Origin: Brachyspira hampsonii 30446
GTDB taxonomy: Bacteria; Spirochaetota; Brachyspiria; Brachyspirales; Brachyspiraceae
Direction of reading: 5' to 3'
Assembly (NCBI RefSeq): GCF_000316195.1
Contig: NZ_JH994110.1
Span: forward strand, 586,599-650,598
Length of the DNA: 64,000 nt
Shown: positions 1-8,662 of the stretch, piece after piece
How the letters are laid out: the number at the start of each line of letters is the position of its first letter
How positions within the stretch are numbered: the first letter of the stretch is position 1
The notes under the pieces: generated by a model
What the model saw: the letters and a program-made list of their open reading frames with translations, nothing else
What the model was told of the DNA's origin: nothing
The model's database searches: none
Position numbers and translations under genes: made by a program

Positions 1-1049
1 CTTTCACCATCGTACTCTATTATAATATCGCCGTCCTGCAAGCCTCCTTTTGCAGCAGGTGAATCAGGTATAACTTCGCTTACATAAACACCGCTGTTTT
101 GCTTAACATTCAAACCTCTTGAAAGATTTTCATCAATATCTTGTAAATATATACCTAAATATCCTCTTGTAACTCTGCCATTTTCTTTTAAGTCAGTCAT
201 TACTGAAGTAGCAAGATTAATAGGAGTAGCAAATCCTATACCAATGCTTCCGCCTGAAGTAGAGTATATTAATGTGTTTATTCCTATAACCTGACCATGG
301 ATATTAAATAAAGGACCGCCTGAGTTACCCGGATTTATAGCAACATCAGTTTGTATATATCTTTGATACTTATTAGCACCGACATCGCTTCTTCCTTTAG
401 CACTTACTATACCAAAAGTAACAGTATTATTAAGTCCGTAAGGGTTTCCTATAGCAATGGCAAACTCACCCGGCTCTATAGCATCACTATCGCCTAAAGC
501 AACATAAGGGAAAGTTCTGTTTTCATCTTCTATTTTTAATAATGCTAAATCATAAGCCTCATCATAACCTATTAACTTGGCAGGAAGTTCTCCATCCTCT
601 CCATATAGAGTAATCATAATTTTAGTAGCACCTTTTACAACATGGTAATTAGAAAGTACATATCCTTCTTCATTAATTATAAAACCGCTTCCTAAAGATT
701 TTTGGCTTCTTCTTTGTCTAGGTACTTGATCACCGAAGAAAAATCTAAAGAATTCATCTGCATATCTGTCTTCTTGAGTATTACCTGCTTCTATTTCTGT
801 AGATATATTAACTACAGCAGGCATGTTCTTATCAACTACATCTCTTATAGCATTTTCTACAGCTAAGGCTCCGTCTAATGAATCTTCAAAGTCTGTCTTT
901 TCAGGTGCTGCCTGAGCATGAACTAAAAACTCATCTTTTTTATAATTTTTCTCATAAGAAAATATGAAAAAAGAAATAATTATGCCAACTAAAGTAAATG
1001 TAAGCCCAAGATTTAAAAAGAACATAAATGAACGTTTTTTTTGCTCCAT
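1..1049 (-). CDS. degP: HtrA/DegP-family periplasmic serine protease, C-terminus cut by window edge
   Basis: Trypsin-like quality-control protease of the cell envelope. About 349 residues are visible. An N-terminal membrane anchor or uncleaved signal (roughly residues 8-27) is followed by the protease domain. The catalytic triad can be read as His in SNYHVV, Asp in YDLALLKI and Ser in NPGNSGGPL, and the first strands of a PDZ domain (GLQDGDIIIEYDG) run off the window. The start at 1049 is chosen because the ATG at 1057 is in another frame that stops at once, and GGAGG lies 10 bases before 1049. The protein should cleave or refold damaged periplasmic proteins. A second PDZ domain, usual in the family, would lie outside the window. 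No ECF-type promoter like those found at 38 kb is seen upstream. Confidence 0.93.
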   Translation of the reverse strand, partial: MEQKKRSFMFFLNLGLTFTLVGIIISFFIFSYEKNYKKDEFLVHAQAAPEKTDFEDSLDGALAVENAIRDVVDKNMPAVVNISTEIEAGNTQEDRYADEFFRFFFGDQVPRQRRSQKSLGSGFIINEEGYVLSNYHVVKGATKIMITLYGEDGELPAKLIGYDEAYDLALLKIEDENRTFPYVALGDSDAIEPGEFAIAIGNPYGLNNTVTFGIVSAKGRSDVGANKYQRYIQTDVAINPGNSGGPLFNIHGQVIGINTLIYSTSGGSIGIGFATPINLATSVMTDLKENGRVTRGYLGIYLQDIDENLSRGLNVKQNSGVYVSEVIPDSPAAKGGLQDGDIIIEYDGE

Positions 1050-1303
1050 GTACTCATAACCTCCGATTTAATGTATTTTTTATAGACTAAAATTTCAATA
1101 ATTTGCCACAACTTTATTATAGTAAAAAAATATTAATTTTTAAATAAAAAACTTAAAAAAATAAAATCGAAAATTTTATATGAAGATTATTACCTCATTA
1201 TTTGTAAAATTAAGAAACTTATATAATTTTATTCTGACAATTATTATCGTTTTAGTACATTTAATATATAATATAAACCTATGAAAAAAAACAAAGTAAA
1301 AAA

Positions 1304-2236
1304 CTATTTATAATTATTGTTTTTATAAAAAATTTCAGGCTCTCCATTAGGTCTTGTATTCCATCTTGGATGAACCCAAAGCCAATTTTCAGGGTGTTTT
1401 GAGATTATTTCCTCCAATTTTTTTGTGTATCTTTGAACATTATGTTTTATAGTTTCTTCTTTAGTTTCTTTTTGTTCTATGTACATTATGTCATAAACTA
1501 TTATTTTATGATGACCATATCTGTCAGGCAAACTATAAAGTATAGCCATTGGCGAACCTGTTTTCATAGCTATAGCAACAGGACCTACTGCTGTGGCAGC
1601 CGGATATCCAAAGAAATCTACAAAAATACCGTCTAAATAATTTTGATCGCATAAAAAAGCAACAGGCGAATTATTATTTAATACATGAAATATTTCCCTC
1701 AAATCGCCCCATCTTGATATACATTTCATACCTCTTTTCTCTCTCCAAGAACGCATATAAGCATCTAATTTCGGATTATCAAGAGGACGGAATATTACTC
1801 CGGGATTATATCCTTTGATAGCAAAATAAAAAGCTATATACTCCCAATTTCCTATATGTCCTGTAATAGCTACAATACCTCTTTTTTTCTCATTCATAGC
1901 TTCATCAAATTTGTCCTGACCTTCTATTTTTATTCTTTTTAATATTTGCTCATCTGACATTCTTGATGATTTAATAAACTCGGCAAAAGTCATTATCATA
2001 GATTTCATAGAACGTTTTGCAATTATTTTTCTTTCATGAAAACTTTTATTTGGAAATGCCTGTTTTAAATTAATTAAGGCAGTTTTTCTCACACCTGGTG
2101 CAAAATAGTACATTAAACTTCCTATAACCTTAGCAAATAATATTACTATAATGTACGGTGTAAATGCTATTATTTCCATCAATATACGAAGTGGAATATA
2201 TTCAAGCATTACAACTTTTGGGGATTTATAAGCCAA
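1304..2236 (-). CDS. LpxL/HtrB-family lipid A (lysophospholipid) acyltransferase
   Basis: 310 residues, the usual size for late acyltransferases that add a secondary acyl chain to lipid A or a related glycolipid at the inner membrane. A hydrophobic N-terminal segment (about residues 15-45) anchors it. The catalytic H-x4-E motif is seen as H127 to E132 in GHIGNWE. A second conserved block, FRPLDNPKLD, follows about 20 residues later, and WVHPRWNTRP near the C-terminus matches the family's usual ending. It lies 24 bases after the large unknown gene 2261-4276 on the same strand and probably shares its transcript. Whether the acceptor is lipid A, lipooligosaccharide or a glycolipid cannot be told from sequence. 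Confidence 0.88.
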   Translation of the reverse strand: MAYKSPKVVMLEYIPLRILMEIIAFTPYIIVILFAKVIGSLMYYFAPGVRKTALINLKQAFPNKSFHERKIIAKRSMKSMIMTFAEFIKSSRMSDEQILKRIKIEGQDKFDEAMNEKKRGIVAITGHIGNWEYIAFYFAIKGYNPGVIFRPLDNPKLDAYMRSWREKRGMKCISRWGDLREIFHVLNNNSPVAFLCDQNYLDGIFVDFFGYPAATAVGPVAIAMKTGSPMAILYSLPDRYGHHKIIVYDIMYIEQKETKEETIKHNVQRYTKKLEEIISKHPENWLWVHPRWNTRPNGEPEIFYKNNNYK

Positions 2237-2260
2237 AATAACCTCTTATATTTAATATTT

Positions 2261-4276
2261 TTAATCTTTATTTTCTTTTTCTTTATCTTCAAACAAATCT
2301 TCATCTTCTAAAGATTCATCAAATTCGTCATTTTCTAATTTTATTTCATTTGATTCTGATACATTTTCAGACTCATTTTCAGTATTAGAATTTGACTTTT
2401 CATCTTCAGAAGCCTGATTTTCATCATTATTTTCTATACTATTATTTTCATTATTGTCATTTTCTGCACTAGATACAGCAGCTTCAACATTATTAACACT
2501 CTCTGCTTTATCATTAGTGTCTTTTGCAGATTCAGTATTTACCTGTTTTTCTGCATTGATTGTATCTGATTCATCATCATCGCCTTCTATTAGAATACCT
2601 GATCCTGATAATTCTCCCTGTGTTATTAAGTAATTAAATCCGGATATAAAATAATATGCTTCTGTCAATGCTTTCATTACATTATATCCCTGTATTCTTT
2701 TTTTGGACTTTCCAATTTCTGCAGAGAAGGTTAGTATATCATTAGGGTTTTCTATTATTCTTTCTCTCTCTTCTTTATCTAATAATAATTTATCTAACTT
2801 CTTTTTGAAAGGTGATATTATTGATATAAATGTGTTTCTCAAGTTTTTAGCTAAATAAGAACGCTGACCGTTTTTATCTGAAAGCATTGAAACTCTCTGT
2901 TCAAAACGCATAGTTTTATCTTCTTCTACTTTATTTATTGTTCTGCAAAGTTCGCTGTATTCATTTAATCTTGAATTTGTATCTGATAATGATAAAAATA
3001 TATTATTAAAATCATTTTTATAATCTGTTCTTACCTGATTATCATAAACTAAATTGTATTTAACCTTATTAGAAACAAAAACGGCAGAATATTCCCTGTC
3101 TAAAAAGTCTATTAATACTTTTATTCTATATATTTTATCTTTTACAGGTACAACGAAAAACGGATCTGCTTCATATTCTATATTGTTGTCAGATTTTTTG
3201 AATGATACGCATTTTTCTATTAGTTTTACTCCTATAGCCTCTACTTTACCCAATTTTTCTTCTTCATTATCTTTTTTCTTTCCAATATTTTCTTTAGCTT
3301 CTTCAATTTTAGTAGCCTGCAGTTTCTCTTTTTCTTTTCTTAATTTTGTATAATATCCTAATATATCTTCCTCTGTAATATTTAGATAACGATTAAAATC
3401 ATTTATATTTTCTAATGATTCTTTAGAAGCATACTGTAAAAGGGACAATAGTTTAGGATAATATTTACTATATATCAAATCTACTGCTCTTTTAAAAGCG
3501 GATATTCTTGAGTTTACAATTCCTTTGCTTATATTATCAACCATAGCATAAGCAAACATAGCTTTTTCTCCGGCTAATTTTATTCTTGAAGAATAAGTAT
3601 GAAGTATATAAAGCGGTCTGAACATAGCTTTTATTTCTTTTACATAACTTTCAGCTATAACAGTGCTGTTTAATTCTTTATATGGTCTTAAAAAGTTTTT
3701 ATATACATTTTCATTATACTGATCTTTTATTCTTTCTAGTAATTCCAAATCATCTAAAGTTTTAGCAAATTGAGAGATTACTTTTTCATGTTTAGCTTTA
3801 GCATCTATATCAGAAGCTTCACTAGGGTTTAAAGCATTAAATATTAAAGTATCCATTTCTAAAAGTGCAGATATAACATTTTTATCTATGAAGTTTAAGA
3901 ATTTAGGATTAACATTTCCGCCCATTAATGTGATTACACCGGAACTTAAGGCATTAAACCATAATTTAATATTAAAAAATAATCCGTTATTTTTTTTATT
4001 TTGAGCAGTTCCTACAGCAGAAGAAGTTTTAGAATTTTTATCTTTACTGTCGCTTTTGGTACTATAATTGTTTGAACCTTTGGAATTTTTATTATTATTT
4101 CCTCCTACCAATGTATTTTGGCTTTTTTTTGATGATCCGACAAGTATATTATCTCTTTTTTTATCTGCTACTACCTCACCGCCTGCATCTACAAATTTAT
4201 TAAATAAATCTTTTCTGGCATCTTTATTAAGTTCATCTAACTTTAGTCTGTCTCTAGTGTTATCTATATCGCCCAT
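2261..4276 (-). CDS. Large helical acidic protein of unknown function
   Basis: I do not recognise this 671-residue protein. It has no signal peptide or membrane segment, so it is probably cytoplasmic. Three parts can be seen: an N-terminal head (1-45, rich in D, K and N) followed by an S/N/K-rich linker to about 95; a long mostly helical middle (about 100-580) with many Leu, Ile, Lys and Glu and motifs such as FNALNPSEASD; and a very acidic low-complexity tail from about 590 (runs of E, N, S and D). AGGGAG lies 8 bases before the ATG. It sits between a short-chain dehydrogenase and an acyltransferase gene, both on its strand, which gives no firm clue. A spirochete-specific structural or scaffold protein is possible, but that is a guess. 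Confidence 0.8.
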   Translation of the reverse strand: MGDIDNTRDRLKLDELNKDARKDLFNKFVDAGGEVVADKKRDNILVGSSKKSQNTLVGGNNNKNSKGSNNYSTKSDSKDKNSKTSSAVGTAQNKKNNGLFFNIKLWFNALSSGVITLMGGNVNPKFLNFIDKNVISALLEMDTLIFNALNPSEASDIDAKAKHEKVISQFAKTLDDLELLERIKDQYNENVYKNFLRPYKELNSTVIAESYVKEIKAMFRPLYILHTYSSRIKLAGEKAMFAYAMVDNISKGIVNSRISAFKRAVDLIYSKYYPKLLSLLQYASKESLENINDFNRYLNITEEDILGYYTKLRKEKEKLQATKIEEAKENIGKKKDNEEEKLGKVEAIGVKLIEKCVSFKKSDNNIEYEADPFFVVPVKDKIYRIKVLIDFLDREYSAVFVSNKVKYNLVYDNQVRTDYKNDFNNIFLSLSDTNSRLNEYSELCRTINKVEEDKTMRFEQRVSMLSDKNGQRSYLAKNLRNTFISIISPFKKKLDKLLLDKEERERIIENPNDILTFSAEIGKSKKRIQGYNVMKALTEAYYFISGFNYLITQGELSGSGILIEGDDDESDTINAEKQVNTESAKDTNDKAESVNNVEAAVSSAENDNNENNSIENNDENQASEDEKSNSNTENESENVSESNEIKLENDEFDESLEDEDLFEDKEKENKD

Positions 4277-4310
4277 AAATAAAACTCCCTAAGTATATAT
4301 TATAAGTATA

Positions 4311-5090
4311 TTATTTGCTTTTATGTATTATAGTAGCACTTCCTTGATTTTCTGCCATTATAGTCATGCTTGAAATTTGTACATGACTTTTTCTAGTTAA
4401 TACATACTCTATATTATCGGCTATATCTTCAGCATATAAAGGATTAAATCCTTTGTATACATTATCCGCTTTTTCTTTATCGCCTTTAAATCTTACAGTA
4501 GAAAACTCTGTATTAACGGCACCAGGCTTTATATTTGTTATTTTCACAGGCTTGTCAATTAATTCTACTCTCAAGCTATCTCCGAACATTTCAACGAAAG
4601 ATTTAGTTGCACAGTATATAGCACCTCCGCTATAAGCCTCATCAGCAGCAGTAGATGAAAGATTTACTATATGGCCATGTTTACTTTCTAATATGTATGG
4701 AAGCAAAAGTCTTGTTAATACTATTAAGCCCTCGCAATTAACTCTAATCATTTGAAGCGAATCTTCTATGGGATTATTATAATATAAGTCTTTACCTAGA
4801 GCTAAACCAGCATTATTTATAAGTATATCTATTTTTTTCTCTTCATCTTTAAGAGAATCTACAGCTTTTACTATATCTTCAGGTTTGGAGAAATCTAATT
4901 TTATTACTTTTACTTTTACATTATGATTTTTTTCTAATTCATTTTTTAAAGCCTCAAGTTTTTCTATTCTTCTTGCAGCCAATATAAGATTAACCCCATT
5001 AGAAGCAAGCATTTTAGCTACAGCTTCCCCAATACCTGCACTTGCACCTGATACAAATGCAATTCTTCCTTTAATATTTTCTATATACAT
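4311..5090 (-). CDS. Short-chain dehydrogenase/reductase (classical SDR)
   Basis: 259 residues with all landmarks of a classical SDR: the cofactor loop GASAGIG (15-21), NNAG (92-95), a catalytic Ser in NLSS (about 145), and the active-site pair Tyr159 and Lys163 in YCATK. The basic residues AARR at the end of the second strand (38-41) favour NADPH over NADH. It most resembles the YdfG/3-hydroxy-acid dehydrogenase branch (serine or 3-hydroxypropionate type), but the substrate cannot be fixed. It ends 35 bases before the unknown gene at 4276 and may be co-transcribed with it. Confidence 0.9.
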   Translation of the reverse strand: MYIENIKGRIAFVSGASAGIGEAVAKMLASNGVNLILAARRIEKLEALKNELEKNHNVKVKVIKLDFSKPEDIVKAVDSLKDEEKKIDILINNAGLALGKDLYYNNPIEDSLQMIRVNCEGLIVLTRLLLPYILESKHGHIVNLSSTAADEAYSGGAIYCATKSFVEMFGDSLRVELIDKPVKITNIKPGAVNTEFSTVRFKGDKEKADNVYKGFNPLYAEDIADNIEYVLTRKSHVQISSMTIMAENQGSATIIHKSK

Positions 5091-5162
5091 AATTCATTCC
5101 TTTTGTCATTGATAATAAAAATTATTTGCAGATTATGTCTGCAATTATATGTAAAATCATTA

Positions 5163-5663
5163 TTAATTATGAGTTTCTACCATTCCGGCAACATCTTGGG
5201 CAGTATACTGCATACCAACCTCATTAAGATATTTTGTGATTAAGGCATCTACCTGTTTTTTTAAACCTTTAGAATAAAGCTCCATAACCACAGTACAATT
5301 TTGCTGAGAATCCCATTGAGTTTCTACAACAGAAGCTCCTCTTATTCTTCCGGCAACTCTTTCTTGTATAACATACTCATCTATCATGCCTTTTTCAGTA
5401 GAGCTTAAAGATTCTATATAAGAACCAACAATTCTTGATACAATTTTATTTTTAGCATCCAATTCAGCTGCTTGTTTGGAAGTAAGTTCTCTCCTGAATT
5501 TATCATCTGAATCTATATCTTTTGCAGGAGAACCCATTCCCATTACCCTGAATGTATCGTCATTAATCCAACCTTCCGGTCTTGTCTTGCTTACACCGCT
5601 TCCGCATGAAATAACTAGCAGTGAAAACATTAATACAATAATAAATAATTTTATAAATTTCAT
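5163..5663 (-). CDS. LPP20-like lipoprotein, copy 1 of a tandem pair
   Basis: 166-residue lipoprotein: a hydrophobic signal ending in LVISC makes Cys20 the likely lipidated residue. The mature part begins GSGVSK, then GWINDDTFRVMGMGSP and a helix with AAELDAKNKI, a layout like the LPP20 lipoprotein family. It is about 80% identical by eye to the next gene upstream (5862-6359); the two differ mostly in the signal peptide and around residues 45-60. The pair is a tandem duplication. Function unknown; probably held in the outer or inner membrane facing the periplasm. Confidence 0.82.
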   Translation of the reverse strand: MKFIKLFIIVLMFSLLVISCGSGVSKTRPEGWINDDTFRVMGMGSPAKDIDSDDKFRRELTSKQAAELDAKNKIVSRIVGSYIESLSSTEKGMIDEYVIQERVAGRIRGASVVETQWDSQQNCTVVMELYSKGLKKQVDALITKYLNEVGMQYTAQDVAGMVETHN

Positions 5664-5805
5664 ATTTAATCCTTCCTAATTTTATTTTAGTATTATATAT
5701 TTTGAATACTATATTGCAATAGCATAAAAAATAATTTTTATTACCATGCAATATAAATATAATAAAAATAGCTGTTTTAATAATTATCTATCAACATTTT
5801 TAACT

Positions 5806-5838
5806 AAAAAAATAATAAAGGCTCCCATTAAGGAGCCC
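5806..5838 (-). terminator. Intrinsic terminator after LPP20-like copy 2
   Basis: On the minus strand GGCTCC, a loop of 6, GGAGCC (5820-5837) is followed by a T-rich run. It sits 24 bases after the stop codon of the lipoprotein gene 5862-6359. Confidence 0.75.
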
Positions 5839-5861
5839 TCACTGTATCTTATTTATTATTA

Positions 5862-6359
5862 TTATTCATAAGTTCTTACCATTCCAGCAACATCCTGAGC
5901 TGTATATTGCATTCCTACTTCATTAAGGTATTGAGTTACTAAATTATCCATTTGTTTTTTTAGATTTTTTGAATATAATTCCATAACCACAGTACAATTT
6001 TGCTTAGAATCCCATTGAGTTTCTACAACAGAAGTACCTCTTATTCTTCCTGCAACTCTTTCCTGTATAACATACTCATCTATCATGCCTTTTTCAGTAG
6101 AGCTTAAAGATTCTATATAAGAACCTACAATTTTAGCAGCGATTTTATTTTTAGCATCCAATTCAGCTGCTTGTTTTGCTACTACTTCTCTTCTGAATTT
6201 ATCATCTATATCATCTGATGGAGATCCCATACCCATCACTCTAAATGTGTCATCGTTAATCCAGCCTTCTGGGTGGCTTTTGCTTACACCGCTTCCGCAT
6301 GATATTATAAATAATACTAGAGAAATAGAAATAATAAAGCTAAATATTTTTCTTATCAT
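5862..6359 (-). CDS. LPP20-like lipoprotein, copy 2 of a tandem pair
   Basis: 165-residue paralogue of 5163-5663. Signal peptide ends FIISC with Cys21 the likely lipidation site. The core GWINDDTFRVMGMGSP and the stretch SYIESLSSTEKGMIDEYV are unchanged between copies; the signal peptides have drifted much more, as expected when only the mature protein is under selection. A hairpin terminator lies just downstream at 5806-5838, so this copy is probably transcribed separately from copy 1. Confidence 0.82.
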   Translation of the reverse strand: MIRKIFSFIISISLVLFIISCGSGVSKSHPEGWINDDTFRVMGMGSPSDDIDDKFRREVVAKQAAELDAKNKIAAKIVGSYIESLSSTEKGMIDEYVIQERVAGRIRGTSVVETQWDSKQNCTVVMELYSKNLKKQMDNLVTQYLNEVGMQYTAQDVAGMVRTYE

Positions 6360-6461
6360 ATATTATAAACCTCCTAAAGTAATGATATTCAAATTTATAT
6401 GCGATTATATACCTTTAGAAGTATATTGCAATATCTTTTATAATATTTTTTTATATTATAA

Positions 6462-6489
6462 TTGACATAAAATAAACATTATATATAAT
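6462..6489 (+). promoter_or_regulatory. Sigma-70-type promoter of the aminopeptidase gene
   Basis: TTGACA (6462-6467), a 16-base spacer and TATAAT (6484-6489): both hexamers match the consensus exactly. Transcription would begin near 6496, about 35 bases before the ATG at 6531. Confidence 0.7.
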
Positions 6490-6530
6490 TATTAATCGAA
6501 AGTTATTTTAAAATCATAGAGGAACAAAAA

Positions 6531-8006
6531 ATGAAATTAAAACATACCATCAATTTCATTAAAAAACATACTGTAGCTGTATTTGTAAAAGTAGAGAAAG
6601 AGCAGCTTAAAGTATGTTCATTTAATGAAGAGTATATAAAGTTATTTAATGATTTGGTAAAAGATAAATATTATAATACTTCTACTCCTTTTGCTTTTGC
6701 TTTTGCCAGCAATACCAGAGTAATTTATATAACATATAAAGAAGTAAAAAATTATATGTATGAAACTTGGAAGAATGCCGGTGCTTCATTAGTTAAGATA
6801 ATGAAAGATTTGCATATAGATGATATAGAAGTGGATATGGCTGAATTATTTGCTGAAATAGCTTCTGAAGAATCATATGTTCAGTTTTGTTTGGGTATAC
6901 TTCTTTCCTCTTATAGTTTTGATAATTATTTAGGTGATAAAAGATTAAAAGAACTAGCCAATATTAAAAATATACTTTTAGTTTCTGAGCATAAAAAAGA
7001 TACTGAAAATGCTATATCTAAAGCTGAACAAATAGCAAACAGCGTATTTTGGGCAAGAGATATGGTTAATGAGCCTAGCAATGTTATAAATTCTTTGACA
7101 TTTGTAGATAGAGCTAAAAAACAGGCTGAAAGCAGAAAAATAAGTACTTCAGTTCTTACTGAAAAAGAATTGAAAAATCTTGGTATGAATGGAATATTAG
7201 GGGTTAATGCCGGAAGTAAAAATCCTCCTAGAGTATTTGTTGCCCAGTACAAAAAAGCTAAGGCCAAAAAACATATATTATTGGTAGGAAAAGGTATTAC
7301 TTTTGATACAGGCGGAATGATTTTAAAACCTAGTACTAGTATGCTTGGTATGAAAGATGATATGGCTGGTGCTGCTGCTGTTTGCGGGGCTTTATTTTTA
7401 ATATCTGATATGAATTTAGAGGCAAATGTTACAGTAATATGCCCTTTAACAGATAATAAAACAGGAAGTGCTGCTATAAACCCAGGCGATATATTAAAAA
7501 TGTATAATGGTGTTACTGTAGAGGTAGTTAATACAGATGCTGAAGGAAGACTTATACTTGCCGATGCTTTGGCTTATGGAATAAAAAAATATAATCCAGA
7601 TTTTGTGATAGATATTGCCACTTTAACAGGGGCCTGCTCAATAGCTTTAGGAAAACATGCTTCAGGACTTATGTCTAATGATGCTGCTTTATCAACTGCT
7701 TTAAAAGATGCTGGGGACGATACTTATGAGAGAGTATGGGAATTTCCTATGTTTGAAGAATATAAAGAAGATATAAAATCTGATGTTGCTGATATAAAAA
7801 ATTCAGGCGGAAGATATGCCGGAGCTATAACCGCCGGACAGTTTTTATCCTATTTTACAGAAGGAGCAAGATGGGCACATTTAGATATAGCAGGTACTGA
7901 TATGAGTGATGTAAATGTGAAATATATATCTAAAGGTGCTACAGGAGTAGGTGTATATCTTCTCGCTAAAACAGTAGAAAAACTTGTTGATATAGATAAG
8001 TTTTAA
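6531..8006 (+). CDS. pepA: Leucyl aminopeptidase, M17 (cytosol aminopeptidase) family
   Basis: 491 residues, normal for M17. The N-terminal domain (to about 165) is divergent; the catalytic domain is clear. The metal-binding Lys and Asp lie in VGKGITFDTGG, a further Asp in DDMAGAA, and the family signature NTDAEGRL is at residues 334-341. The enzyme removes N-terminal residues from peptides in the cytoplasm using two metal ions. No signal peptide. It stands alone with its own consensus promoter and a strong terminator (8041-8083). Confidence 0.95.
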   Translation: MKLKHTINFIKKHTVAVFVKVEKEQLKVCSFNEEYIKLFNDLVKDKYYNTSTPFAFAFASNTRVIYITYKEVKNYMYETWKNAGASLVKIMKDLHIDDIEVDMAELFAEIASEESYVQFCLGILLSSYSFDNYLGDKRLKELANIKNILLVSEHKKDTENAISKAEQIANSVFWARDMVNEPSNVINSLTFVDRAKKQAESRKISTSVLTEKELKNLGMNGILGVNAGSKNPPRVFVAQYKKAKAKKHILLVGKGITFDTGGMILKPSTSMLGMKDDMAGAAAVCGALFLISDMNLEANVTVICPLTDNKTGSAAINPGDILKMYNGVTVEVVNTDAEGRLILADALAYGIKKYNPDFVIDIATLTGACSIALGKHASGLMSNDAALSTALKDAGDDTYERVWEFPMFEEYKEDIKSDVADIKNSGGRYAGAITAGQFLSYFTEGARWAHLDIAGTDMSDVNVKYISKGATGVGVYLLAKTVEKLVDIDKF

Positions 8007-8040
8007 TTATTAAATATTAATTTTTATTAGTTGTTTATAA

Positions 8041-8083
8041 AATAATCATAGTGTTTTTATAAAATGCTATGATTATTTTTTTA
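8041..8083 (+). terminator. Intrinsic terminator after pepA
   Basis: Perfect 11-bp inverted repeat AATAATCATAG / CTATGATTATT (8041-8051 and 8067-8077) followed by a run of seven or more T. Confidence 0.85.
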
Positions 8084-8170
8084 TAATATTGTTATTATGT
8101 TCAATGTATTATATATGATAATTAATTATAAAATAAATATAAAAAAATCAAATTAGTTTTTAGTTTCTAC

Positions 8171-8199
8171 TTGAAATTATTTGTGTAAAATGTTATAAT
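8171..8199 (+). promoter_or_regulatory. Sigma-70-type promoter for the 29-residue basic protein
   Basis: TTGAAA (8171-8176), 17-base spacer, TATAAT (8194-8199) preceded by TG-like bases. It lies 33 bases before the small gene's ATG and may also serve the NuoE-like gene downstream. Confidence 0.65.
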
Positions 8200-8232
8200 G
8201 AATATTCAAATTAGATAAAAATGGGAGTGTAT

Positions 8233-8322
8233 ATGCCTTCAGGAAGAAAAAGACTTCGTCAAAAGATGGCTACGCATAAACGCAAAAAACGTTTACGCAA
8301 AAATAGGCATAAGAAAAAATAA
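8233..8322 (+). CDS. 29-residue basic protein, AURKAIP1/COX24 (mS38-like) family
   Basis: A very short gene: MPSGRKRLRQKMATHKRK followed by KRLRKNRHKKK. The pattern of Lys/Arg with MATHKRKKRLRKNRHKKK is the signature of the AURKAIP1/COX24 C-terminal domain, whose mitochondrial member is small-subunit ribosomal protein mS38; short bacterial relatives consist of this domain only. It likely binds ribosomal RNA. GGGAG lies 5 bases before the ATG, and a near-consensus promoter is upstream. An in-frame ATG at 8221 is less likely because it would leave no ribosome site. The family match is from memory of the motif, not an alignment. Confidence 0.8.
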   Translation: MPSGRKRLRQKMATHKRKKRLRKNRHKKK

Positions 8323-8392
8323 TATAAAATAACATTATACATATTAATGTTTTTCATCTCTTAATATTTATGTTTTTAATTGGAATAATAGT

Positions 8393-8662
8393 ATGGCAAG
8401 CAATGTTAAAACTGTCATAGAAGTATGTGTAGGACTTCATTGCTCTATGAAAGGTGCTTATGCCCTTTTGGAAGCTATTCGTTCTCATTATGATTTAAAA
8501 ATAGGAGTGCCGTCTTCTGATGGTATGCTCCTTAAAGAGATGGAGTGTATGCATAATTGCCATAATGCCGTACCTGTCCTTATTAATGGTATGGAATGTA
8601 CAAAATCGTCTTTTAAAAGTATTATTAAGTATATAGAAGCTATACATGTAAGAAAAAGATGA
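8393..8662 (+). CDS. NuoE-like thioredoxin-fold [2Fe-2S] subunit
   Basis: 89 residues, only the C-terminal half of a usual NuoE (about 160). Four cysteines fit the [2Fe-2S] pattern of the family: C12 and C17 in CVGLHC, C52 and C56 in CMHNC. In NuoE-type subunits of complex I and HydC-type subunits of hydrogenases this cluster sits beside the flavin subunit. The missing N-terminal helical domain normally contacts NuoF. Its stop codon overlaps the next start (ATGA at 8659-8662), so translation of the two is coupled, and the NuoF- and NuoG-like genes follow. Confidence 0.85.
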   Translation: MASNVKTVIEVCVGLHCSMKGAYALLEAIRSHYDLKIGVPSSDGMLLKEMECMHNCHNAVPVLINGMECTKSSFKSIIKYIEAIHVRKR

